DNA of 64,000 bases from Dasyornis broadbenti. Taxonomy: Eukaryota > Chordata > Aves > Passeriformes > Dasyornithidae. This document shows, piece after piece, positions 52,017-57,450 of this stretch (the first letter of the stretch is position 1; each line of letters begins with the position of its first letter). Made by a program: the position numbers and the translations under genes. Location of the stretch: the NCBI GenBank assembly GCA_013397935.1, contig VZRN01004253.1:458484-522483 (forward strand). The letters are read 5' to 3'. The notes below the pieces were generated by a model. It was not told where the DNA came from. It saw nothing but the letters and a program-made list of their open reading frames with translations, and ran no database searches.

Positions 52017-55000
52017 AAAAAAAGAAATAAAAACCCATCCACAGGTCCCATGGTTCAGGGAATTATTTAGGCTTATGAAATCCTTTGGGACATGTTGCAG
52101 GTTAGAGATAAATCCAGAATCTTTCAAAATTTGTTATTCTCTTTTGGATTTCTGTTCTACCTTTCTACTCTCTTCTTGCTGCTATAATCATGTTAGACAA
52201 TAGATGGACAGAAGGGATAATACTCTTACATTAGTAATTCTTGGTCCATTTTTTGCCTGTCAGATTGAAGAATAAATAACTAAATAATCGCATGCTTTCC
52301 AGTCTTTCTAAATTGTAAATTTTAGTCATATTTACCTGAGTCACATAGAAAACAGTAATAAAGGTGGGCTGTGTTTTTGGAGTCAAACTGGATATGCAGA
52401 ATCAGTAACTAGTGCTGTAATTTTTTCCTCAACCCGTGTATACACACAGCAGACAGTCTTGTACTGTTTTTACTTTCTTTTTTTCTTTTCCTTGCTGTAA
52501 GGAACGAAAATCTATATTGATTGTTTTAATGATTAGAATTAGTAAAACATTAAATGATTTCCTATCTTTTTCCCATAAAATTGTGTTACTTTCTTACCTT
52601 CTGAGTGTTTCTTTAATTCCTCCTATTACATTTTTAGGTAGTAGTAAAGATAATATAGGATTGAATTCTCAGACAGTGTTAAGGTTGTGTTGGTCATTTT
52701 TGTGAATAATTACCAAAGGCTATTTTGTGAATAATTTGTAATGATTAATAAGAGAAAGCTGAAAGGGGGAGGTTTAGGTGAACATAGATAACAAGGGAAG
52801 GAAGTGGGTATCTGGAAAAATGATAAGAGACTGTGGACGAAAAACATGTTTAGACTGAAGTTACTAATTGTAGGAAATAGAGGAAAGTGAAGAAAAGAAA
52901 AAAATAAATAACAATATGAGAATTCATTCACTTGGGACTGTGAGGGGAAGGATGCTGCAGTCAGTGAAGTGAAATCCAAAACAGCATGCCTTATTTTGGA
53001 CCCAGTTGCTAGATATAGGACTTTTTCTTCATAGTCGTGTATGCCAATAATCTCCATGTATAACTAGACACTATGATAGGAAGAGAAGTCCTGTTCTACA
53101 GGAATCCCAGAGCTAAAGCTTGCAGTTCCCACCATGTCCAGATGTGCCCTCATTGTTAAGCTGTAAAAAGTATGTAGTTAGGTTCCATTTTGCTTCCTTT
53201 GGAACACATGGCTCATCTGGATGTGGACACCACATTTACCATATTCCAGCCATAAACACATTGTGCATTTCCTTTCTGTCCTGATGTCCGTGTGACCAAG
53301 CAACTTGGAGTGTTTTTATCTTCATACACCGTAGTGGTGTTGATGTGTTTTAGTTTTGATCAAGGAAAAATGAGCAGAGACCTTGTGCACTTGGGTAGAG
53401 TCTCATCCTATGCCTGTCCAGCTTGGAACTTCAAAATATGTGCTCTTCATAGGCTTCCAGGGATCAAGAAGGATTTTTTGTGTTCTTCCATGTGATTATG
53501 GAAATTTGTAAGCTCAGTGTAAAAACTTTGCTTTTTTTTTTAAAAAATATGAATGTGTGGTTTGTTTTGAGGAAGAATCCTGGTGTGCTTGAGCAGAGAA
53601 GGTACTGGAAACAAAAAATTGCATTAGATACGTTTGAGTGGGAATGAACTTTTCATGAAAGGACCTATGGTCAGATTTTAATTTGCTGAACTTACAAGTG
53701 AAACTAATGTCTTTTATATTACATCACTTATCTTCTGATATGGGATTAAGGGAGATCGCAAACACGATTGATCACAGGGATTCTGAGAGACAGAGATAAT
53801 AAATTTCTTTATTCATGAGGAACAGTTTTAGAAGTTAATTTCTGGAAGGAAGAAATGGGGCTGAATTAGGATTTGAAGAACAATAATACGCAAGGGAAGA
53901 GAGAAGTGCCTTAGCACTCTGTAATAGAATTAGCCACCCTTCACACAAGAAAGTGCAGATGGCACATCTATGAAAATACCTTTGAAAATCAAATGGTTTT
54001 TGAAAAATAGCAAGGTTTATTCTGATGCTTTGTATATCCTCCATTCATTTTTCAAAAAATTATTCTACAAAAGTAATTAATCCTGGGAAGTGAGTGCAAA
54101 TACTGTTCTTAGCTGGTAATAACATGTCCACACTTGGAATATCATGAATCATCAGGCTGATGAAGTAGAAGTGCTTGGAATCTGTCTTTTTGAACAGAAC
54201 AGCTTTAGACATGCATTGGTCATGAGAGTTAAAAATTATTAAATTTCATTTAACTCTCACTGCCCACAAAAATATAAAACATTGGAGCAGTTGCAACATT
54301 CATCTGAATTGTGTTGACATTTTCTCTTGCAAGTATTAGCCTATGAGGAAGCAGAACTTTGCTTGTGTATGTTTGCAGAATTTTCTTTTTCCCTTAGGTG
54401 TCTCATTAAAAATATTTTTATCCTTTACTTTTTTACAAGATGCCAGGAACTATTTGAAATGTTCATAGACTATGTAATACTAGCCAATGGGTTTCTTTTT
54501 CCTAACTTATATTTTAAAATGAGATAACATGAACAAGGATCTTGAAATAAAGTATTTCAGTGATTTAAATCATAAGACATTTCTTCAAGATAATTACAAT
54601 TTGAATGTGTTCAGTGCTCCACCAAAGGTCATCTTACAATTATTTTGTCAATTAAGATTTAACAAAACTGTGTAATCATGTTGGATTTTTATTTCAGTTT
54701 TGGAAAATAATCTAGTTATGAAAATCATGCGTAGGTATAAATTTATATTTGATTATGCAGAAGATCAAGTCAAATTTAAACTGGCAAAGGTGTGTAATTA
54801 TTTTGGTTAGGAACTTCCCATTACAAGTGAGAATGAATTTTTTTCCCCCACTGCAAAGTCTTCTGGCATTTTAGTCCTATCAGAGAGAAGTGGAACTTGC
54901 AATTAATATGGTAATTGAATTATTTGCAGCTATTGATTTTTTTAGTCATTCTGTGTGTGTTTGTGCGAGAGTAATGTCAGTTGACTTCCAGTCTTGTATG

Positions 55001-56706
55001 ACAGAAATTAGTAAATAATGAGTTTAGATTTTCAACTCAGATAATTTTTTCTCTTCCTTCTGTAAATTATATTTGCACCATACAAGCTGTGCAAATACAG
55101 TAATATGAGAACTATCCTTACAATTTGGTTTGATGTGAATTTTTTGAGTCAAATATATCTGTTCAATTGCTCTTCATAGAAGTAGAATTTTGAATAATTA
55201 TCTGTTTCTGTATTTATTGTGCCAAAAAGCCTACATTAACAGCTGCATCTCAACAGGTTCCCAAAGTCCGTATGTACTTTGTATTTAATATTATATTGAC
55301 AGATAGATTAATGGTCAAAACAAAGCAGTGTCAGAGTGTAGGTCTGCTGTCTAAAACCAGGAAGGGAGTGTGAGGTTTATATTAAAACAGGAAAAAAAAA
55401 AATCAAACAAAAAAACTGCCACCACCAACCCAAAGCAGAAGCCAAGCCTAGCTGATTTAAACAGCAATTTGACCATATTACACCTAATAGCAATCTTTAA
55501 GAATAATTGCTTTTCCTTTTAAATTGTGTTTTTGGATTCCCACAATGCGTTTGCATTGTTTGGCCCGTTGAAATACGTACTGTGATACCTGCTGTCCTTG
55601 GCAGTATTTTAAATCAATGACTTTGAGAATAAACTAGTTTTCTTAGCAATTCATGAATATTTCTGTATTTATCTCCTCCCTAGATTTGCTTTAAGATACT
55701 TCACAATAGTCATTAGTTCAAAGCCTTGTCTGTAAAAAAGACATTATCGGGTTTTAAGTTTGTTCAACTTACAATTACTCTTGAGCATTGCAATTATACT
55801 CTGTTACTGGATTGAAAATGGCAATTTTGAGCAAGTATTGTATTAAATCATTGCATTATTTTTGTAATGTTATCCTACAGGAGTCAAACTAAGTTCATTA
55901 AGAGGTTCAGATTCCTATATTGAGCTTGCCTTAATATACTGTGCTAATCCATTACTAATATGTTTCATACTGTTGATTAGCAATGCTTTTTACCAAGAGG
56001 AGGAGCTTACTTGCCCCTAGAATTGATTCTAAATGCCCTAATTTCTAAAATACATTGTCAACATTAAAATATCAGTTAACTTTGCTAATAGTTATCCCTT
56101 GCCAAATAACAAATAATTTTTCTTTTTCATGCTTATTACTCAGAAACTTTGTTAAGTAGGAGACGAAAAATCTTTCTATAACTGATATGAAATATGGCTT
56201 CCCCGCCCGCCCCCACCCCTTGCCTTTCCTGAATATACATAAAGGCTAGCAGAGTTTTTTTCTGGGTAGGATGTAGTTTTACTGTAAATTTCAAAATGCA
56301 TTTTTCTTAAATGCTGCAGATACATGTTCATATTTTACATCTATTTTAGACACTTACATCTGAAAGTATTTTACAAGACAATTTTTATTTGGAAGGATCA
56401 CTCAAAATTGTTATGTTTACTTGCTTAATTACCAATTCAGTTTTAGAATGGCACCTATATAGTTTTGCATTTCTTAACAATTTTATGTGATTGTTCATAT
56501 GTATACGTTATTGCTTCACTTGCAGAGACGTGCACTTCTGGAACCTCGTAGGCAGCCCCCAGGGCTGAAGTACATGGATTACAATGTAGAAGTGAGCATG
56601 AAGGAATTCTTTGAAGTTCCTGGAAAGTTCTCTCTTCCAGTGTTGGCTTCAACCAGAGTTAATCTGGATGCTTCATCAGCCAAATACCCTACACCTCAGA
56701 AAACAG
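3833..56706 (+). CDS. CFAP47: CFAP47, internal part of gene (18 exons, partial at both ends)
   Basis: Spliced coding region of the avian orthologue of cilia- and flagella-associated protein 47, a large axonemal protein. The family is placed in the central-pair apparatus of motile cilia and sperm flagella, and human mutations are associated with sperm flagellar defects (family knowledge). Eighteen GT-AG exons join in one open frame of about 843 codons. In local numbering, residues 35-130 are Ser-rich then acidic, 130-300 are a CFAP47-specific region, about 310-433 are a calponin-homology domain, and 435-780 are beta-rich Ig/ASH-like segments. A conserved helical stretch rich in Ala, Gln and Arg lies near 735-780. 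The human protein is roughly 3,200 residues with its CH domain near the middle, so this is about the central quarter. No initiator or stop codon lies inside. The family call rests on my recognition of the protein text, not on a search. Confidence 0.9.
3934..5877 (+). other. CFAP47 intron 1
   Basis: About 1.9 kb of AT-rich sequence. I see no repeat I can name and no exon of suitable phase. The 112-codon minus-strand open frame at 5324-5662 has no recognisable protein content and is treated as chance. Confidence 0.55.
5878..6034 (+). CDS. CFAP47: CFAP47 local exon 2
   Basis: Bounded by ttttctcaacag at 5877 and cag/gtatag at 6035. It is 157 nt, with one nucleotide left over that joins exon 3 to make a Glu codon. 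It encodes a low-complexity, Ser/Pro-rich stretch (SPSHSVSVSSSSFG) that is probably a disordered linker. A second good acceptor (gttttacag) ends at 5899 inside it. That shorter form would need an incoming phase that neither exon 1 donor supplies. Confidence 0.7.
6035..6774 (+). other. CFAP47 intron 2
   Basis: A 740 bp AT-rich intron with a T-run in the acceptor tract before tgtaccattcag. Nothing else was recognised. Confidence 0.7.
6775..7024 (+). CDS. CFAP47: CFAP47 local exon 3
   Basis: The acceptor is accattcag at 6774 and the donor is atg/gtaatt at 7025. The exon is 250 nt, taking one nucleotide in and leaving two. The first half codes an acidic Ser/Glu/Asp tract (ESESEEYVSEGSEEI, then more) of about 45 residues. 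The second half, FFQKTLTAVKNWFTLFGWP and on to SVPHSLRW, is an ordered, aromatic-rich segment that I associate with the CFAP47 family. The leftover tg joins the t of exon 4 to make Cys. Confidence 0.85.
7025..7822 (+). other. CFAP47 intron 3
   Basis: A 798 bp intron. It holds an 18 bp tandem duplication at 7241-7276 and otherwise only AT-rich sequence. Confidence 0.75.
7241..7276 (+). repeat. 18 bp perfect tandem duplication
   Basis: The unit tgtatgttaaatatgcag occurs twice, head to tail, with no mismatch. It looks like a recent local duplication, and no function is visible. Confidence 0.9.
7823..8029 (+). CDS. CFAP47: CFAP47 local exon 4
   Basis: The acceptor is tttctctcttag at 7822 and the donor is a perfect gtaagt at 8030. 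The exon is 207 nt. It encodes VCIVQLTVPQEKVFKRNLG, then a segment with FYEMLLHLNGEPIPG and MFQLHWQHSELLSFL. The mix of a beta-strand and amphipathic helices is typical of the region just before the CH domain of CFAP47 (recalled family pattern). The two leftover bases aa join exon 5 to make Lys. Confidence 0.88.
8030..10729 (+). other. CFAP47 intron 4
   Basis: A 2.7 kb AT-rich intron. It contains a short inverted repeat at 10551-10571 and an open segment near 10217-10371 that resembles an exon but breaks the reading frame. I saw no nameable transposable element. Confidence 0.75.
10551..10571. repeat. small hairpin (7 bp inverted repeat)
   Basis: gagcttc and gaagctc flank a 7 bp loop. A match this short can arise by chance, and no flanking U-run or other signal is present. 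Confidence 0.5.
10730..10823 (+). CDS. CFAP47: CFAP47 local exon 5
   Basis: The acceptor is tatgatttcag at 10729 and the donor is agg/gtaggt at 10824. The exon is 94 nt: one base completes Lys from exon 4, then 31 codons follow to phase 0. It reads SQGAYLSHVMPEFLLAPEDY, then a short W-containing segment. It joins exon 4 directly in frame, which argues against any exon in the intervening 2.7 kb. Confidence 0.88.
10824..11963 (+). other. CFAP47 intron 5
   Basis: A 1.1 kb intron, AT-rich, with no repeat recognised. The open frames on both strands around 10850-11540 have no matching splice sites or recognisable protein. Confidence 0.75.
11964..12159 (+). CDS. CFAP47: CFAP47 local exon 6, start of CH domain
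   Basis: The acceptor is aaattcatttcag at 11963 and the donor is aag/gtgagc at 12160. The exon is 196 nt with one base left over. It begins VFVLPRVSFHIVPDP, a proline-flanked beta segment. From about 12081 it opens the calponin-homology domain with its first helix (YERTILIWLNKNYEKN), where the Trp is the typical CH alpha-1 residue. The last base joins exon 7 to make Gly. Confidence 0.92.
13270..13530. other. GC-richer unassigned block in intron 6
   Basis: This stretch is visibly richer in G and C than its surroundings and has several CpG sites (acgcctg, ggctcgacgg, gctcggggg). It may be an old repeat or a local regulatory element. I could not name a family, and no open frame here has coding character. 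Confidence 0.3.
14680..15315 (+). repeat. CR1 LINE fragment (reverse-transcriptase region), sense
   Basis: This matches the CR1 ORF2 reverse-transcriptase region from memory of the family. It runs from the segment before the RT core (cacacgcccatgggactc, then gggttcaccaagtgctg) through gatcaacctgattgcctt to the region ending in caatatcccccagggctca. The frame is broken repeatedly by substitutions and indels. It is truncated at both ends, so it is an internal fragment and lacks the 3' octamer tail. Confidence 0.85.
17999..18060. repeat. imperfect TA/TG/CA microsatellite
   Basis: A run of alternating purine-pyrimidine steps (gtgtgtacatatatgcat, then acgtatatatacatatgtg). Alternating tracts of this kind can adopt non-B DNA. 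It is degenerate rather than a clean dinucleotide repeat. Confidence 0.7.
18600..19010. other. unassigned repeat-like block in intron 6
   Basis: Composition changes here: a purine-rich GA stretch (18795-18850) is followed by a GC-rich segment with CpG sites. A tatataagg box lies at about 18765, and an inverted pair tgtgagg/cctcaca lies at 18609-18703. This could be the remains of an LTR or another element, but I found no matching terminal repeats with a target duplication and cannot name a family. The minus-strand open frames of 83-120 codons here look like chance. Confidence 0.3.
20690..20709 (+). repeat. poly-T run (20 nt)
   Basis: An uninterrupted T homopolymer in intron 6. Confidence 0.95.
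23510..23544 (+). repeat. poly-T run (35 nt)
   Basis: The longest homopolymer in the window. It could be the reversed A-tail of an old minus-strand retroposed sequence, but the adjacent sequence to its left is not recognisable as one. Its length is likely to be unstable and hard to sequence accurately. Confidence 0.95.
24143..24228 (+). repeat. CR1 LINE 3' tail, sense
   Basis: A short CR1 3' end: catggcagggggtttgggat, then gatctttaatgtcccttcca, ending in two copies of the CR1 octamer attctgtg (24210-24217 and 24218-24225). The insertion is severely 5'-truncated, typical of CR1. The octamers identify the family and show + orientation. Confidence 0.95.
26297..26394 (+). CDS. CFAP47: CFAP47 local exon 7, CH domain
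   Basis: The acceptor is tgttttaatcag at 26296 and the donor is ttg/gtaagg at 26395. The exon is 98 nt: two bases complete Gly, then 32 codons. It encodes the CH core helix: VNFDQDLLDGLVLAAQVAAY followed by CPYL. The DLLDGLVLAA pattern is the CH-domain signature, with an acidic start, a Leu/Asp/Gly turn and a hydrophobic helix. Confidence 0.95.
26703..26709 (+). promoter_or_regulatory. TATA box of the solo LTR
   Basis: tataaaa lies in a GC-moderate context 224 bp into the LTR, the expected place for the U3 promoter. Whether it is active is unknown. Confidence 0.6.
26784..26789 (+). terminator. possible LTR poly(A) signal
   Basis: attaaa, the commonest variant of the aataaa signal, lies about 75 bp after the LTR TATA box. 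It is in the same orientation as CFAP47, so it could in principle truncate the host transcript inside the CH domain. Confidence 0.45.
27221..27337 (+). CDS. CFAP47: CFAP47 local exon 8, CH domain
   Basis: The acceptor is tctgtcttgtccag at 27220 and the donor is aag/gtaggt at 27338. It has exactly 39 codons and is phase 0 at both ends. It encodes the middle CH helices: IPTHFINMYTNPRTHEQF, then LHNCLILVKALRAVSLNM and GIK. Because it is symmetric, skipping it would keep the frame but destroy the CH fold. Confidence 0.95.
27338..31010 (+). other. CFAP47 intron 8
   Basis: A 3.7 kb AT-rich intron. I recognised no transposable element. The small open frames near 28.6, 29.7 and 30.5 kb lack splice context and family resemblance. 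Confidence 0.75.
31011..31145 (+). CDS. CFAP47: CFAP47 local exon 9, end of CH domain
   Basis: The acceptor is tttcattattag at 31010 and the donor is cag/gtactg at 31146. It has 45 codons, phase 0 to phase 0. The first part (ATDICDPNPIMMLILCVHLY, then DNLPQYIP) supplies the last CH helices, where a CH domain normally ends near a hydrophobic Leu-rich helix. The second part, IEFTGALHATVVKQ, begins a beta-rich Ig/ASH-like module. Confidence 0.95.
31146..31651 (+). other. CFAP47 intron 9
   Basis: A 506 bp intron. The 117-codon open frame at 31198-31551 lies wholly inside it, and the phase-0 junction between exons 9 and 10 leaves no need for it. No repeat was recognised. Confidence 0.8.
31652..31764 (+). 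CDS. CFAP47: CFAP47 local exon 10
   Basis: The acceptor is gttgtggtag at 31651 and the donor is a perfect gtaagt at 31765. The exon is 113 nt with two bases left over. It encodes VRLKNPGNNILMYNAVFVG, then RDAHAFTLLKGHSVTIPA. The NPGN turn followed by a hydrophobic strand is the pattern of ASH/MSP-like Ig folds found in hydin-type ciliary proteins. Confidence 0.93.
31765..34216 (+). other. CFAP47 intron 10
   Basis: A 2.45 kb AT-rich intron. It contains a 16 bp perfect palindrome centred on a CRE motif at 33116-33131. No transposable element was recognised. Confidence 0.75.
33116..33131. promoter_or_regulatory. 16 bp palindrome with full CRE (TGACGTCA)
   Basis: atcatgacgtcatgat is perfectly self-complementary, and its centre (33120-33127) is the consensus CREB/ATF site. 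CREB-family factors, including the testis form CREM, act in male germ cells, where CFAP47 is used (known biology). A regulatory role here is only inference, because single motifs this short also occur by chance. Confidence 0.35.
34217..34367 (+). CDS. CFAP47: CFAP47 local exon 11
   Basis: The acceptor is gggttttttttccacag at 34216 and the donor is gtt/gtaagt at 34368. The exon is 151 nt: one base completes Met, then 50 codons. It encodes KQVFVNVEFTFHFLRPAEAV, then LILISNKVDGVDGVTLTFSL, and on to IEPV. The alternating hydrophobic strands complete the Ig/ASH-like module begun in exon 9. Confidence 0.93.
34368..35058 (+). other. CFAP47 intron 11
   Basis: A 691 bp AT-rich intron with no recognised repeats or genes. 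Confidence 0.8.
35059..35147 (+). CDS. CFAP47: CFAP47 local exon 12
   Basis: The acceptor is ttctcttctag at 35058 and the donor is cag/gtagac at 35148. The intronic part of the donor is a weak match to consensus. The exon is 89 nt with two bases left over, which join exon 13 to make Arg. It encodes GMVRCKSPCYEMKKFNLNVT, then NPFKTDGIF. CYEMKKFNLNVTNPF resembles the first strands of another Ig/ASH-like module. Confidence 0.9.
35148..36527 (+). other. CFAP47 intron 12
   Basis: A 1.4 kb intron. It holds a short aat microsatellite near 35868-35885 and an 82 nt T/G tract at 35981-36062. It is otherwise AT-rich, with no recognised element. Confidence 0.75.
35981..36062 (+). repeat. T/G low-complexity tract (82 nt)
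   Basis: T runs of 5-14 nt separated by one or two G, with a single C and no A on the + strand. This is strong strand asymmetry in a transcribed intron. Confidence 0.9.
36528..36614 (+). CDS. CFAP47: CFAP47 local exon 13
   Basis: The acceptor is tgtcatactccag at 36527 and the donor is a perfect gtaagt at 36615. The exon is 87 nt: one base in, 28 codons, two bases out. It encodes VILLESTHYLLPPKKVYLAR, then QVKQENKF. It continues the Ig/ASH-like module of exon 12 and leads into a poorly ordered linker. Confidence 0.88.
36760..37068. repeat. dispersed avian repeat, family not assigned
   Basis: The block from about gagcatgggaagctgg through cagcagcaactaaaatatca and ttatcaacattattctcatc to cagctgaaaccagga is text I recall seeing repeatedly in neoavian genomic sequence, so I call it a dispersed repeat. 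It is GC-richer in its left half. I cannot say whether it is an LTR or a LINE end, and its limits are approximate. The 85-codon open frame inside it is not a gene. Confidence 0.5.
39910..39975 (+). repeat. CR1 LINE 3' fragment, sense
   Basis: ggttggaactagatgatctt, then taaggtcccttccaac, is the conserved CR1 3' end. The terminal octamers are missing or decayed (gctgtgatttt follows). Confidence 0.85.
40222..40660 (-). repeat. CR1 LINE fragment (ORF2 C-terminal end), antisense
   Basis: On the minus strand this reads as the C-terminal part of the CR1 reverse-transcriptase ORF. The conserved lines ggagcacctctcctatgaag and gaagaccttatcatgg are near the 40.22 kb end, and the region matching cccaggtgcag is near 40.64 kb. 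A 103-codon minus-strand open frame (40212-40523) survives as a remnant (EHLSYEDILEEIRLQEDLI). The 3' tail is absent, so the fragment is cut at both ends. Confidence 0.88.
42031..42092 (+). repeat. T/G low-complexity tract
   Basis: Runs of T broken by single or double G, similar in style to the tract at 35981-36062. It lies about 95 bp before the exon 14 acceptor. Confidence 0.85.
42188..42255 (+). CDS. CFAP47: CFAP47 local exon 14
   Basis: The acceptor is ttttttttccttttag at 42187 and the donor is a perfect gtaagt at 42256. It is only 68 nt: one base in, 22 codons, one base out. It encodes SENSILNSKTSVLTEDSSKE and TC, a hydrophilic Ser/Thr-rich linker with no fold. Support comes from strong splice sites and from the phase fitting both neighbours. 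The protein text alone would not identify it. Confidence 0.8.
42256..43336 (+). other. CFAP47 intron 14
   Basis: A 1.1 kb intron. A sense CR1 fragment occupies 42431-42668, and the rest is AT-rich. Confidence 0.8.
42431..42668 (+). repeat. CR1 LINE fragment, sense
   Basis: attcagcctggaaaagg, then ttattgtggccttctggtac, gggactttttacaagggtat, and finally cagagaagttgtgtctgccc followed by catccct. These are consecutive blocks of the CR1 3' part. It lacks the 3' terminus. Confidence 0.85.
43337..43485 (+). CDS. CFAP47: CFAP47 local exon 15
   Basis: The acceptor is aaatttattttag at 43336 and the donor is gag/gtaaga at 43486. The exon is 149 nt: two bases complete Pro, then 49 codons. It encodes ADQSCLLHEFFSPMEKLFLK, then a strand-rich part, TAALQIHFLPFCLERRYCAV and ILINEE. 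LQIHFLPF and YCAVILINEE are the paired strands seen in CFAP47/hydin Ig-like modules. The acceptor is a tandem tag-cag, so a form starting at 43340 that lacks one Ala is possible. Confidence 0.93.
43584..44252 (+). repeat. CR1 LINE 3' fragment, sense (longest in window)
   Basis: It runs from the ORF2 C-terminal part (gtgctgtgcaaagggactta, then ggggtcctgatcaaggg) through the conserved blocks gcagttttgggcacca and caacctggagaagaggagac to the 3' end, tgatcctagtgggtcccttc then attctatgaag. It keeps one recognisable terminal octamer-like unit (attctatg). It is 5'-truncated and frame-broken, and begins about 100 bp after exon 15. Confidence 0.93.
47984..48007 (+). repeat. 12 bp perfect tandem duplication
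   Basis: gcaatattcata occurs twice head to tail, followed by the start of a third copy (gca). Confidence 0.9.
48703..48724 (+). repeat. poly-A run (22 nt)
   Basis: An uninterrupted A homopolymer in intron 15. No retrocopy is recognisable upstream of it. Confidence 0.95.
49133..49241 (+). CDS. CFAP47: CFAP47 local exon 16
   Basis: The acceptor is tcttgtgttccag at 49132 and the donor is aag/gtgcag at 49242. The donor is weak beyond the first three intron bases. The exon is 109 nt with one base left over, which joins exon 17 to make Asp. It encodes IGEFIYLIEGRGDLPLPSEL, then PALDSPNVLCATNTSE. GEFIYLIEGRGDLPLPS is a pattern I recognise from CFAP47 orthologues, in which a strand closes an Ig-like module and a Pro-rich linker follows. 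Confidence 0.93.
49242..50152 (+). other. CFAP47 intron 16
   Basis: A 911 bp AT-rich intron with no recognised elements. Confidence 0.8.
50153..50379 (+). CDS. CFAP47: CFAP47 local exon 17
   Basis: The acceptor is aatttgtttttttaacag at 50152 and the donor is gag/gtgaga at 50380. The exon is 227 nt: two bases in, 75 codons, phase 0. It starts with beta text (PVLYLKCGLGQTLEENLRIP, then LVNES) and continues into a helical segment (RERALALAAQQQMSAVEYER, then RLMTGTLQSSSVRVAAALLG). The Ala/Gln-rich helix followed by YERR and SSSVRVA is, as I recall it, one of the best conserved parts of CFAP47. Confidence 0.95.
50380..56525 (+). other. CFAP47 intron 17
   Basis: A 6.1 kb intron, AT-rich. It contains a 32 nt A run at 51983-52014 and many shorter T and A runs. 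I recognised no CR1 or LTR. The 115-codon minus-strand open frame at 52710-53057 is T/S-rich and looks like chance. Confidence 0.75.
51983..52014 (+). repeat. poly-A run (32 nt)
   Basis: An uninterrupted A homopolymer, followed by ggaaaaaaagaaataaaa. It could be the tail of an old sense-orientation retroposed sequence, but nothing upstream is recognisable. Confidence 0.95.
56526..56706 (+). CDS. CFAP47: CFAP47 local exon 18 (last in window)
   Basis: The acceptor is gcttcacttgcag at 56525 and the donor is cag/gtaata at 56707. The exon is 181 nt: 60 codons with one base left over. It encodes RRALLEPRRQPPGLKYMDYN, then VEVSMKEFFEVPGKFSLPVL and ASTRVNLDASSAKYP. The strand-rich middle starts another Ig-like module. 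The exon ends mid-codon, so the gene continues past this point. Confidence 0.92.
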
Positions 56707-57360
56707 GTAATAGTCTTAAACGTGATGAATTTGACTGTATTTTTTGCCAAGATAATCTTTATTTTTAAGGTTTTGCTGAATAGATCCAGAAAATTATCTT
56801 TCTCTCCTTTCTGCTGTTGATCAACTATGCCTTCCTTGTCATTTCCCAGATTCTATATATTAGCTCAAACCAGTGCTTTCCACTTGCCATTGGTTTATTG
56901 GTTTCCTCAAAGGCACACAAGCACTGGAGACTTACTCTAAAAGACAAATTAATTTGACCTGTTTATCTGACAGATACTGAGTTTGTGCTCCCTTCCCATT
57001 TTTTTAATTTCTCAGCCAGCACTGATCTGTGCTCAAATTGTGCCACGTGTATCACTTCTCCTTTCCTGTTTGCTTTCCTCACTCAGACAGAAGGAGATTT
57101 CAGCTAATGGTGTTTGCTCCCTGTCCCTCATCAATGAAAAGTTGTGCCTTAGCCCTCAGAGTGATCTCACCAGCCCTTGTCACTCTTTGTTGTCTCTAAC
57201 TTTTCTAGTATCTTAAATTTTATACTGAAATCTTAATTATTTTCTTTCTTTCCCTTGAATTTCATTTTGATCCCTCCTTTGCTAATTGATTTTTAAAAAC
57301 ATGCTTTATTTAAACCTATAAAGCACTCTACCTTTCATTTCTTAAAACAACAACCAAGCA

Positions 57361-57450
57361 AACAGCTTGAACAGTTGAGAGAGCTGGGGATGTTTAGCCT
57401 GGACTAAAGGACTCTTAGGGGGGAGCTTCTCCCAAATTTAATAGAGGTTT
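57361..57450 (+). repeat. CR1 LINE fragment, sense (short)
   Basis: gagagctggggatgtttagc, then ctggactaaaggactcttag and gggggagctt, corresponds to the conserved CR1 block that usually reads as the last part of ORF2. Both ends are lost. Confidence 0.7.
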